Source: Lachnospiraceae bacterium (GTDB taxonomy: Bacteria > Bacillota > Clostridia > Lachnospirales > Lachnospiraceae). From it: a stretch of 54,338 bases of DNA. The stretch spans positions 1 through 54,338 of the forward strand of contig JAIEAP010000021.1 in NCBI GenBank assembly GCA_029071325.1, in the 5' to 3' direction. The translations under genes were made by a program, and so were the position numbers. This document shows positions 25,577 through 34,625 of this stretch, in pieces. The notes beneath the pieces are model-generated. The model did no database searches. It saw only the letters and a program-made list of their open reading frames with translations, and was not told the DNA's origin. Numbering within the stretch: the first letter of the stretch is position 1; each line of letters begins with the position of its first letter.

Positions 25577-25753
25577 CACACCATATCGCGTGTCCATGTC
25601 ATCTATATCCTCTTAAGTAGTTTCGTCTCACCTGCCATACAAGCAGTATATATAATTTGTTTTTCCTCTTTCCTAAAGGCCAAAAGAACGTTATTACTGA
25701 AATTGTATTGAGAAAATTAGTACGCATTAAGCAAAAACGCCTTTTTTTCGCGA

Positions 25754-26803
<1,050 letters not shown>

Positions 26804-26809
26804 TTATAC

Positions 26810-26849
26810 GTTGTATGACAACTATACAATACTTTTGTTTTTCTGTCAA
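26810..26849 (-). promoter_or_regulatory. ilvC promoter with FadR-type operator
   Basis: Minus-strand TTGACA (26844-26849) and TATAGT (26821-26826) are 17 bases apart. The palindrome GTTGT-CAT-ACAAC (26810-26822) overlaps the end of the -10 and the start site. Its core TTGTCATACAA fits the FadR-subfamily pattern TNGTNNNACNA, so the adjacent GntR regulator is the likely repressor. Confidence 0.7.
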
Positions 26850-26865
26850 TACAATTTCTTAAAAG

Positions 26866-26898
26866 AAAAAGCTGCCACACTGTAATCAGTGTGACAGC
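26866..26898 (-). terminator. Intrinsic terminator between the GntR gene and ilvC
   Basis: On the minus strand GCTGTCACACTG (26887-26898) pairs with CAGTGTGGCAGC (26871-26882), with one mismatch, and is followed by TTTTTC. ilvC is therefore transcribed separately from the regulator. Confidence 0.8.
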
Positions 26899-26912
26899 CC
26901 TGCTTATGCATA

Positions 26913-27605
26913 TCACTTTTCTAGTTCTTCTGTAAGCATTGCGTTATTCAAATGAATCTTGATTGCGCATTTAACAGCTTCCGGATTTCGCCGCTCTAAA
27001 AATTTCATAATCATAGCATGGTCTTCATATGCATCTTTCGCAATAATATGAAGATTATGATCCAAATCAAAGGTCTTTTCTATCGTTGCAGTCAATACTG
27101 GTAAAAACTGTCCGATAAACTCATTGTGAGATGCCTTAATAAGCGCTCCATGAAAGGCAATCTCCGATTCTATTCTCTGTTCACCTGTATGACTTTTCTT
27201 CAAATGCTTTTGACATTGTTCCCCTAATTCTAATATATGCGCAATTTCTTCATCACTGGCTCTTACACATGCCAAAGCTGCTGCTTCGGGTTCAAAAATT
27301 ATTCTTGTTTCATATAAATCCCGCAAGGTCACTTTTTTGCTGCTGATTTCCTGCAGGTCAATCCCACTATCCGCATGACGCTCCAACTGCTCTACAACGA
27401 AAGTACCTTTCCCCCTTTGAACATTCAGCAATCCCTCTGAAATTAGAATATGAACAGCTTCCCGAAGCGTCGTTCTGCTAACTCTTAATTCATTAGAAAG
27501 CACGTTTTCGTTTGGAAGTTTATCACCGAACTTATATACATTTTCTGTAAGTATCAAATTTCTCAACTTATCTGCAGTACGCTGCGCCAAGCTTTCTTCT
27601 TGCAT
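26913..27605 (-). CDS. FadR-subfamily GntR transcriptional regulator
   Basis: 230 aa. The N-terminal winged helix includes GDKLPNENVLSNELRVSRTT and GKGTFVVE, and the C-terminal all-helical FCD ligand domain follows (about 80-225). The start is the ATG at 27605 with AAAGGG upstream; the open frame extends to 27671 but that codon overlaps the promoter -10. The FCD ligand, often a small organic acid, is unknown. The site at 26810-26822 suggests it controls ilvC and senses a branched-chain pathway acid (inference). Confidence 0.9.
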   Translation of the reverse strand: MQEESLAQRTADKLRNLILTENVYKFGDKLPNENVLSNELRVSRTTLREAVHILISEGLLNVQRGKGTFVVEQLERHADSGIDLQEISSKKVTLRDLYETRIIFEPEAAALACVRASDEEIAHILELGEQCQKHLKKSHTGEQRIESEIAFHGALIKASHNEFIGQFLPVLTATIEKTFDLDHNLHIIAKDAYEDHAMIMKFLERRNPEAVKCAIKIHLNNAMLTEELEK

Positions 27606-27661
27606 ATATTTATTCCCTTTCTGGTATGTACTTCCGCCATTTTCCTTAATATATTGAGACA

Positions 27662-27690
27662 AGTATATCATTTAACTATTGATCATGCAA
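27662..27690 (-). promoter_or_regulatory. Promoter of the GntR gene
   Basis: Minus-strand TTGCAT (27685-27690) and TATACT (27662-27667) are 17 bases apart. Further upstream the AT-rich gap 27691-27801 contains two TTTCGAAA palindromes (near 27727 and 27757) whose role is unclear. Confidence 0.7.
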
Positions 27691-27801
27691 ATAATCCAAT
27701 CACATTAACACTCAAAAAATTTCCAATTTCGAAAACTTTTACTTCTTATTTCGAAATTTGCATAAGTGTCTAAGATGTGCCTCAATTAATGTTCTTGGTT
27801 T

Positions 27802-28073
27802 TCAGTAATGTTCCGTATTATTAGAAACGCATTCAATATCCCGCTCCATTTCCCATATGATGGTAAAATTTTCTTCCCAATCGGCTAATGATTGTGAAGA
27901 TAGAGAAATCGGATAAAAATTCCGCTTCTCTATATCTTCAAATCCAGATTTGCACCAACCCGTGCCTGTTCTTTTACAGTGGTTTTGCCTGCGCGCTCTT
28001 CCCGGGCAGCTTCGATAATAGTCCGGATATCTGTGTCATTCAAATAAATCGTGCCGTCTTTGGAAGCAGCCAT
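27802..28073 (-). pseudogene. Small gene, apparently frameshifted
   Basis: From ATG 28073 a 47-codon frame (MAASKDGTIYLNDTDIRTII at its start) stops at 27930. A second frame, overlapping at FEDIEKRNFYPI, continues with natural-looking sequence to a stop at 27802-27804. One base change near 27945 would join them into a protein of about 90 aa. No family is recognised and the ribosome site is weak. It lies 21 bases after the M56 peptidase gene. It may be a decayed gene or two small peptides. Confidence 0.3.
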
Positions 28074-28094
28074 TTTTTCATCTACACACTTTAC

Positions 28095-29339
28095 TTATAA
28101 CATTTTAAGCAATTCATAATACCAGTCACCCCTTATACTTTCGTAAGGAATCTTCATTGTCGCATCCTCTGTATTACTTTCGTAATAACAGATTTCTGCT
28201 GCGCCACCCAAACCGGGGAGCTTATAAAATCCGCCAAAAACAATACATATGTCACCGTTTGCATTGTTTTCAATTAAGAACTCTTCAAATGCCTCCCTGT
28301 CAACATAGACATACTCATCATCATAGGCGAGCATTCTGCTCAACTCTTGGGTATCGTATGAAACAACTTCATTTTCCCCATCATATTTGCCGACCAGAAT
28401 GTCCCTGCTTTCATTGCACCTGGCATAGGAATGCGTATGTACCGCCAGCAATGCAACTGCGATTATCAGAAAGCCTCCGGCTGCCATGCCCCTGCACAGA
28501 CTTTTCCGATATGGGCGGAAATCCGTGATTTCCACCATCCGCCTTTTCATATCCGCAAACCCCTTTTCCCCCGCATAAGTGGCAGCAGGCGGCACTTCCT
28601 CCTGTCCGAAGTGCAGCAGCTCCAAACTTTTCAGCAATACTAAGCCGTATTCATGTGCCGTCTTTCCACTGCTCTGTATGCACACCCTGTCACAGATGTC
28701 TTCCATATCTGTCCGGAAATACTTTTGAAAAACTGTCAGGAACGGATTGATCCACAGAAGGCACCGCAGTATATCCCATGCAAAGCCAAACCATAAATGC
28801 CCTAACCGGATATGCGTCTGCTCATGCTGTATAATGGTCTTTTGCTCACCCTTGCTGTAACTGTCCATAATCACTTTAGGCAGGACAATTTTAGGCCTCA
28901 GCAGCCCGACGGTAAATGGCGTGATATTCATGTCTGTAACATAGATACTGGTGTTTTCAAACATAACTTTTTCCATTCCGGCAACATTCCTCTGGAGAAG
29001 CAGCCGTTTTCCAAATACGCAGATGACAGCCACCAGAATGCCCGCCATATAAATGCGGTCAGCCCACAGCCATGAAGCAGTTGCTACTGTAATCCGCCAT
29101 GTTACGCTTAGTACAGCTTCATTTTCATAAAACAGCTTTAACCTTCCAAGAAACGGGATGACCAGGAACCATGCCCACAGCATCCCCCGCAAAAAAATGC
29201 GTTTTGAAAAAAGTGTTTTCCGAAGCAGCATCACAAGCCCCATCAGTACAAAAGAAAAAGCCGCACACCGCACAAGCTGGGTAGTGTAATAAACTGTACC
29301 GAAATTTATGAGGCTGACTAATTGTCTCCAGCCGGACAT
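28095..29339 (-). CDS. M56 (BlaR1-type) membrane metallopeptidase
   Basis: 414 aa. Several N-terminal membrane helices surround a cytosolic zinc protease site, HEQTH (172-176). A further helix (about 290-310) leads to an external C-terminal region of about 100 residues. That region lacks the penicillin-binding sensor domain of true BlaR1, so the signal is probably not a beta-lactam. In this family the protease, once triggered, causes cleavage of the partner repressor. The ATG at 29339 has GGAG eight bases upstream, inside the blaI end; GTG 29348 and ATG 29345 are too close to it. It is cotranscribed with the BlaI gene. Confidence 0.88.
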   Translation of the reverse strand: MSGWRQLVSLINFGTVYYTTQLVRCAAFSFVLMGLVMLLRKTLFSKRIFLRGMLWAWFLVIPFLGRLKLFYENEAVLSVTWRITVATASWLWADRIYMAGILVAVICVFGKRLLLQRNVAGMEKVMFENTSIYVTDMNITPFTVGLLRPKIVLPKVIMDSYSKGEQKTIIQHEQTHIRLGHLWFGFAWDILRCLLWINPFLTVFQKYFRTDMEDICDRVCIQSSGKTAHEYGLVLLKSLELLHFGQEEVPPAATYAGEKGFADMKRRMVEITDFRPYRKSLCRGMAAGGFLIIAVALLAVHTHSYARCNESRDILVGKYDGENEVVSYDTQELSRMLAYDDEYVYVDREAFEEFLIENNANGDICIVFGGFYKLPGLGGAAEICYYESNTEDATMKIPYESIRGDWYYELLKML

Positions 29340-29344
29340 ATACA

Positions 29345-29758
29345 TCACTCCTTTTTATCTAAGGATTCCGCATTGCGTTCTCTGCTTTTCTCCAGAATCT
29401 CCGCCAGTTCTTTTATCTGTTCGTCCGTCAGGTCAAAACTCTGCAGTAACGCCGCCATTGCATTTGTGCCGCTGCCGGAAAAATATTTGTCCACAAACTT
29501 CCTGCTTTTCTCTCTTACACATTCCCCTTTTTGTTTCAGCACATAGTAGTGGTAAACCCTCGAATCATGCTCATCTACAGTGTAGCCAAGAATATCCTTC
29601 TGATTCAGGCGGTTCATCAGAACACGTACCGTCCTCTGCGACATATCCACATTCCCCTGCATCCTTTTATAAACCTCGGAGGATGTCAGCGGTATGCCGC
29701 TCGCCCAGAGGACTTCCATAATCTGCCACTCACTAGGCGTGATCTCTTCCTTTGCCAT
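29345..29758 (-). CDS. BlaI/MecI/CopY-family repressor
   Basis: 137 aa. A winged-helix DNA-binding half (ITPSEWQIMEVLWASG at its start, then MSQRTVRVLMNRL) is followed by a helical dimerisation and cleavage region. The ATG at 29758 is chosen since the open frame upstream covers the promoter. It pairs with the M56 peptidase next to it, which should inactivate it on signal. It probably represses its own operon through the palindrome at 29784-29806. Confidence 0.92.
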   Translation of the reverse strand: MAKEEITPSEWQIMEVLWASGIPLTSSEVYKRMQGNVDMSQRTVRVLMNRLNQKDILGYTVDEHDSRVYHYYVLKQKGECVREKSRKFVDKYFSGSGTNAMAALLQSFDLTDEQIKELAEILEKSRERNAESLDKKE

Positions 29759-29777
29759 ATCTCCGCCTTCCTTTCTC

Positions 29778-29806
29778 CTTATATTGACAATTTGTATATC
29801 GGTCAA
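29778..29806 (-). promoter_or_regulatory. Promoter and likely operator of the blaI-M56 operon
   Basis: Minus-strand TTGACC (29801-29806) and TATAAG (29778-29783) are 17 bases apart. TTGAC (29784-29788) and GTCAA (29802-29806) form an inverted repeat spanning the spacer and -35, with inner TTTGTATA sequence like BlaI/MecI sites. Confidence 0.65.
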
Positions 29807-29845
29807 TTAATATTAATCATTAATGGTTGTTGACGTTTTTCGGAA

Positions 29846-29887
29846 TAAAAAAAGATTCAAAAATGCAATTTCTGCTTTTCGAATCTT
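29846..29887 (-). terminator. Intrinsic terminator after the GGDEF gene
   Basis: On the minus strand AAGATTC (29881-29887) pairs with GAATCTT (29852-29858) with additional inner AAAAGCA/TGCATTTT pairing, followed by six T. It ends the lysC/GGDEF transcript. Confidence 0.8.
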
Positions 29888-29939
29888 AATTTCCATGCTT
29901 CTTGCCAGTTTATGTGCTTGCACGCGCAATTGATCCAAC

Positions 29940-31865
29940 TCAGCTTCTTCTTCCCGCCTGGTTCCTGTTCTTACACTTATTCTCATACATATTGGCATCG
30001 GCGCACTCGATATATTCCTCCATGGTTGCAGTCGTATCGGCATCCTTGCAATAGCAGCCAATGCTGATAGACATCGGGTACGGAAGCTGGTGCTCTTCTA
30101 CCCACTGCTGCAGCAGACTGCGCACCTTCTTGCGCTTTTCCTCCGCCTGCTCCTTGGTGTAATGCTCCGTCACGATCAGGAATTCATCTCCTCCATAGCG
30201 GATGATAAGGTCCGCCTTGTCATAGATCTGGCGCAGCGCATCTGCCGCCATGCAGATTGCCGCATCTCCTGCCTCATGCCCGTACACGTCATTGATCTTC
30301 TTCAGATAATCTACGTCTGCAAACAGGAACAGAAGTCTGCGCTTCTCACTATTGGCACGTTCCACCATTTCTGTCACAAAACGTTTGAGTGCCTGCCGGT
30401 TATACACACCGGTAAGACCGTCCCGTAATGCCATAGCCTCAATATTGCGGATCGCCCCTTTTAATCTCAGCGTATTCTGCAGGTTCTGGAGTGCATGGCT
30501 GATATTGCGAATCCAGATATAATAGCCGGGCACTCGGTCTGTCGCAATATTTCCAGTCAACACAAGATATCCGATGCAGTTCTCCTGAAAATGCAGCGGA
30601 ACAAAGAGGTAATTCACCAACGCACTCTTGTTCTCATCCCATATACCCGGAAACATCTGCTCCGTATCAAACGCCGTAAATTCCGGCACGCCTTCCTCCC
30701 GGCTGATTTTGGTCATATAGACCCGGCTCTCATAATCCTGCACCACCGTCCGCTGGCGAAACTCAGCATCACCCTTACCGGCCATCTCATCATATACGGA
30801 TTGATTCAGGCACAGATACATATCCTCCCGCGCCACCGTACTCATTTTCCGCCGCAGACAATACACCAACTCCTGCAACGTCTCACACTCCATCATAGCA
30901 TCCTCCAGATTACGGATGATGAAGTTATATTTTCCATTTTTCACATTGCTCAGATACAGTCTCTCTACAATCCGCTCCGGATCCCTCGGCTCTCCCTTAC
31001 AACCGCAGCTGTCCATGATCAGCAGCGTGGAATCCATTTTGCGCCTGACATCTGCGATCTTCTGCTCGGTCCGCTGTTCCATCTCATCCCGCAGGATTTC
31101 GAACGCTTCATAACCCAGCCGTCTTTTGGGTCTGTCCACTGTTGTAATGCCGGGAATATACTCCTCCACGTCAAAAGTGCCGTCAAAACCGGTAATCGCC
31201 ACATCCTGGGGAACGCTGTACCCTAACTGCTTCAGACGAGCGCATGCGCCTAACGCCATCTGATCATTAGCGCATACGATGGCTCTGGGAACATTATTGT
31301 CACTGACCATGGCATCCACCACTTTAATACCGCTCTCATAGGAATAGTCCCCATACCATATCTCACATTCCTCTTCCGGATAGTCCTGCTCTGCCACAAA
31401 ATCTTCGAACGCCGCCTGGCGTCTGCCGTTCTCATAATGATGCTGCGGTCCTGCCAGAAAATGTATCGGACGATAATCATGCTCCTTTAAATGCTGCAGC
31501 ATCCTCATCATTGCCTCATAGTTATCGATTCCCACAAATCCCATTCCATCTACCTGCATCTCAATGCTGACGCAGGGAACACCGCTCTCCCGGATGATGT
31601 CGATCACATATTCCCGGGCGAATTTGTCCCATATGGTATTGGTCATAAGAATCACACCGTCGAAGCGCTGCAGGTTGATGAGCGAGTATATCTTGCTCTC
31701 GCCCCTCACATGCTTCTCCGACAGTTCAACCCCCGCCTGACAAGCAAACAGCGACACGCTGTAGCCTGCCTCCTTTGCACGGAACAGAATACCCTCAATG
31801 GCTCTCGTCTGATGCTCACTGTTCCATCCCGCCAGAACGACAGCAATGTTACCACTTCTCGCCAT
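29940..31865 (-). CDS. LacI-like ligand-binding domain fused to diguanylate cyclase
   Basis: 641 aa with no signal peptide, no membrane helix and no helix-turn-helix. Residues 5-288 are a LacI/periplasmic-binding-protein-like sensor (ending MDSCGCKG). The middle (about 300-455) may be GAF-like. The C-terminal domain has DGLTGVYNR and RYGGDEF (GGDEF at 558-562), an active-type signature for making cyclic di-GMP. The RxxD inhibitory site before GGDEF is replaced by DKAD. It would turn a cytosolic small-molecule signal, perhaps a sugar, into c-di-GMP. GAGGAGG supports the start. It follows aspartokinase by 20 bases, probably in the same transcript. Confidence 0.9.
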   Translation of the reverse strand: MARSGNIAVVLAGWNSEHQTRAIEGILFRAKEAGYSVSLFACQAGVELSEKHVRGESKIYSLINLQRFDGVILMTNTIWDKFAREYVIDIIRESGVPCVSIEMQVDGMGFVGIDNYEAMMRMLQHLKEHDYRPIHFLAGPQHHYENGRRQAAFEDFVAEQDYPEEECEIWYGDYSYESGIKVVDAMVSDNNVPRAIVCANDQMALGACARLKQLGYSVPQDVAITGFDGTFDVEEYIPGITTVDRPKRRLGYEAFEILRDEMEQRTEQKIADVRRKMDSTLLIMDSCGCKGEPRDPERIVERLYLSNVKNGKYNFIIRNLEDAMMECETLQELVYCLRRKMSTVAREDMYLCLNQSVYDEMAGKGDAEFRQRTVVQDYESRVYMTKISREEGVPEFTAFDTEQMFPGIWDENKSALVNYLFVPLHFQENCIGYLVLTGNIATDRVPGYYIWIRNISHALQNLQNTLRLKGAIRNIEAMALRDGLTGVYNRQALKRFVTEMVERANSEKRRLLFLFADVDYLKKINDVYGHEAGDAAICMAADALRQIYDKADLIIRYGGDEFLIVTEHYTKEQAEEKRKKVRSLLQQWVEEHQLPYPMSISIGCYCKDADTTATMEEYIECADANMYENKCKNRNQAGRRS

Positions 31866-31885
31866 GTTCAGCCTCCTCGCATGTT

Positions 31886-33205
31886 TTATAATTGTGTGGT
31901 TACAAAGATATCATATATTGCCTGGATGGCATGTTCAAAATCTGCGTTACTGACTCCAATGATGATATTCAGTTCCGAAGATCCCTGATCTATCATTTTC
32001 ACATTCACATTGGCGTGGGCAAGCGCCGAAAAGATACGCCCGGAGGTTCCTCTGGTTGCCTTCATGCCCCGGCCCACCACTGCAATCAACGAAATATCCG
32101 GCTCAAGCTCTACACTGTCCGGCTTTGCCAACCTGTGGATTGCCGACACTACCGCCTGTTCCTTACCCTCAAATTCCGGCTGGTGGACAAACACTGTCAT
32201 GGTGTCTATACCGGACGGCATATGTTCAAAACTGATACCGTTCTCTTCGAACGCTGTCAGCACTTTTCTCCCAAATCCCACTTCGGAATTCATCATGTCT
32301 TTGTCGATATTGACAGACACAAACCCCTTCTTGCCCGCAATACCGGTAATTGTATACTTGGACTGGTGACAGGTAGTCTCCACAATCCAGGTTCCCTCAT
32401 CCTCAGGCGCATTCGTATTGCGGATATTAATGGGGATACCCGCCTTGCGCACCGGAAATACCGCATCCTCATGTAGCACACTGGCACCCATGTAAGACAG
32501 CTCCCGCAGTTCCCGGTATGTAATGATCTTAATCGGTTCTGGATCCGGAATGATACGGGGATCGGCAATCAGAAAACCAGATACATCCGTCCAGTTCTCA
32601 TACACGGTGGCATGCACCGCCTTCGCCACAATGGATCCTGTAATGTCGGAACCGCCCCTGGAAAATGTCCTGACCGTCCCGTCTGCCATTGCCCCGTAAA
32701 ATCCCGGAATCACTGCCCGCTCAATCTTTGCCAGACGTTTACTTAATATTCTGTCCGTCCGGTCGGCGTCAAATACGCCGTCTTTGTCAAATACAATAAC
32801 CTCTGCCGCATCCACAAACTCATAGCCCAGATACTTCGCCATGATAATTCCGTTCAGATACTCGCCACGGGAAGCGGCATACTCTGTTCCTGCTTTATTC
32901 TTAAAGTTGTCGCGTATGGTGTCAAACTCTTCCTTCAGAGACAGCTTCAGATTGAGTCCGTTGATGATGGAATCATAGCGCTCCGCTATCTTCTTCAATT
33001 CCTTGTCAAAATCCTCATCCTGCTCTGCCAGCCCATAGCATGTATACAGCATGTCAGTGACCTTGGTATCCTTACTGTTTCTCTTACCGGGCGCACTGGG
33101 TACCACATACCTGCGCTCAGGGTCTGAAGCGATGATCTTTCCTACCTTGGCAAACTGCGTAGCGCTTGCCAGGGAACTTCCGCCGAATTTCACTACCTTT
33201 ATCAT
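31886..33205 (-). CDS. lysC: Aspartate kinase
   Basis: 439 aa. This enzyme phosphorylates aspartate, the first step to lysine, threonine, methionine and diaminopimelate. The N-terminal KFGGSSLASA is the amino acid kinase signature, and two C-terminal ACT domains (about 290-435) are expected to bind a feedback amino acid. The leader is short and holds no lysine riboswitch. ACAATG with AAAGGA upstream gives the start. The downstream GGDEF gene follows closely, an unexpected partner. Confidence 0.95.
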   Translation of the reverse strand: MIKVVKFGGSSLASATQFAKVGKIIASDPERRYVVPSAPGKRNSKDTKVTDMLYTCYGLAEQDEDFDKELKKIAERYDSIINGLNLKLSLKEEFDTIRDNFKNKAGTEYAASRGEYLNGIIMAKYLGYEFVDAAEVIVFDKDGVFDADRTDRILSKRLAKIERAVIPGFYGAMADGTVRTFSRGGSDITGSIVAKAVHATVYENWTDVSGFLIADPRIIPDPEPIKIITYRELRELSYMGASVLHEDAVFPVRKAGIPINIRNTNAPEDEGTWIVETTCHQSKYTITGIAGKKGFVSVNIDKDMMNSEVGFGRKVLTAFEENGISFEHMPSGIDTMTVFVHQPEFEGKEQAVVSAIHRLAKPDSVELEPDISLIAVVGRGMKATRGTSGRIFSALAHANVNVKMIDQGSSELNIIIGVSNADFEHAIQAIYDIFVTTQL

Positions 33206-33239
33206 TGTCCTTTGCTCCTTTGTTCTCTCATAGCATTAT

Positions 33240-33268
33240 ATTGTAGCGTAATTTCCGGCATTTGAAAA
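33240..33268 (-). promoter_or_regulatory. Likely lysC promoter
   Basis: Minus-strand TTTTCA (33263-33268) and TACAAT (33240-33245) are 17 bases apart, 35 bases upstream of the start codon. The -35 is weak. Confidence 0.5.
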
Positions 33269-33300
33269 GTATTTCTGCAAAATTAACACAGATTTTCCTG

Positions 33301-34350
33301 TTACTTTACTTCCGCTCTTGCAAGGGCATCCTTATAATACTTAAACTCCGTAAATACCTCGTTGCTGTACGGATTCTTCTTCGTCTTTACGGAACGGTAA
33401 ATGATATATACCAGTGCGATTATGTTGGTAATCAGCGCCAGGGCACTCACCACCGTCATTGCAGTCGGATCTGCATTGACAGCATTTCCCGCTGCAATAC
33501 CATTCATGGTTCCGTCTGCATACTGCGTGGTAACCGTTGCCCACGGATAGAAAGATGTTCCGTCAGCCGTTGTCTCCTGGAAGAGCGGGAATACCTGCGC
33601 GAACATACACCAGATACACAGGGTGTGTGCGCGGTTCATGATCCAGCCGCCTTTATTCCAGAACAGCGCTGCGATTGTCGGCGCCAGAAGCAGTGCAATG
33701 CCGCAGAACCAGGAATGAGTCGGCAGACAGTTATAGGTGTAAGCAAAGTTCCAGATATCATATACCACAATATATACCCAGATCATATCCGGCCAGATCA
33801 TATCCTTCTTGTCCTTGGAGGAGTACACTGCCCACCAGCCTGTCATACAGAAAATATTGATCAGACCTGCAATGCCGTTCATCACATTGTGCCAGCCGCC
33901 GAACAGCCACACGCCCTCGGAGGACAGCCACCAGGAATTCCAACCATTGATCGCAGACTCAAAATCACTGCCGACTGCAATGAGGATATTGATTGCCACG
34001 ATTGCGAATGGAAACGCCTTGAACCAGTGGGTCTTGCCAATGCCCCATTCATATTTGATCATCATAAATCCAATGCAGCCCGCCAGAGAAGCGTACAGCT
34101 TCGCATAATGGAACCATCCGTTCATATACACATTGGTCTGGTTATTGACCGCCCACTGCGCACCGCTGGCTGCACCTATGGCGATGGCAACAAAGTACAC
34201 CGTAAGGATCGCCGGCACCACACCGAAGATCAGCAATCCTCCCACCTTGGTCCTTCTTGCAACCTCGTTCAAAAGAATCAATCCTACCAGCACACACAAC
34301 ATTGCGATCCATTGCGATACCGCATTCGCCCCATAAACATGAAACAACAT
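33301..34350 (-). CDS. DUF5692-type multi-helix membrane protein
   Basis: 349 aa with about nine hydrophobic segments and many Trp residues, which I recall as DUF5692. The loops contain conserved-looking aromatic clusters (GWNSWW, IWPDMIWVYIVVYDIWNF). No transporter motif is recognised. AAAGGGG supports the start at 34350. It has its own strong promoter and ends 95 bases before lysC. The function is unknown. Confidence 0.8.
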   Translation of the reverse strand: MLFHVYGANAVSQWIAMLCVLVGLILLNEVARRTKVGGLLIFGVVPAILTVYFVAIAIGAASGAQWAVNNQTNVYMNGWFHYAKLYASLAGCIGFMMIKYEWGIGKTHWFKAFPFAIVAINILIAVGSDFESAINGWNSWWLSSEGVWLFGGWHNVMNGIAGLINIFCMTGWWAVYSSKDKKDMIWPDMIWVYIVVYDIWNFAYTYNCLPTHSWFCGIALLLAPTIAALFWNKGGWIMNRAHTLCIWCMFAQVFPLFQETTADGTSFYPWATVTTQYADGTMNGIAAGNAVNADPTAMTVVSALALITNIIALVYIIYRSVKTKKNPYSNEVFTEFKYYKDALARAEVK

Positions 34351-34439
34351 AATAACTACCCCTTTCTTTTTCTTAGTTTCACTCCCAGTTTGTCAGATTT
34401 TTTACTTTTCGGTTCCTTTCCAACATTGAAGATGTGAAT

Positions 34440-34468
34440 ATTATACAATATTATCAGATTTTTATCAA
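34440..34468 (-). promoter_or_regulatory. Promoter of the DUF5692 gene
   Basis: Minus-strand TTGATA (34463-34468) and TATAAT (34440-34445) are 17 bases apart, with a leader of about 85 bases. It is divergent from the hemerythrin promoter. Confidence 0.75.
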
Positions 34469-34519
34469 TATAAACTGTCATTTTTACAATTTTTCCGACA
34501 GCCATTCCGAGAAATCATG

Positions 34520-34548
34520 TTGTGGAACAAAATAATATATGTTAAATT
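34520..34548 (+). promoter_or_regulatory. Possible promoter of the hemerythrin gene
   Basis: TTGTGG (34520-34525) and TAAATT (34543-34548) are 17 bases apart. Both boxes are imperfect. Confidence 0.4.
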
Positions 34549-34625
34549 AATTTTAGAGGACGATGATTCATACGCTCTCGATGGTCGTCTGAAAAAACGG
34601 ATTCAGCAGAAAAGGAGACAAAAGC

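Noticed and set aside
29813-30061. Minus-strand ORF overlapping the end of the GGDEF gene
   Set aside because: It is a frame shadow that runs across the terminator at 29846-29887.
33206-33300. Lysine riboswitch before lysC
   Set aside because: Only about 95 bases separate the genes and no complex fold or terminator is present.
33262-34437. 391-codon plus-strand ORF opposite DUF5692
   Set aside because: Antisense shadow: no ribosome site, composition rich in His, Arg and Cys, and DUF5692 on the other strand has promoter, start and natural sequence. The same applies to long antisense ORFs at 35705-36829, 45158-46273 and 22868-23941.
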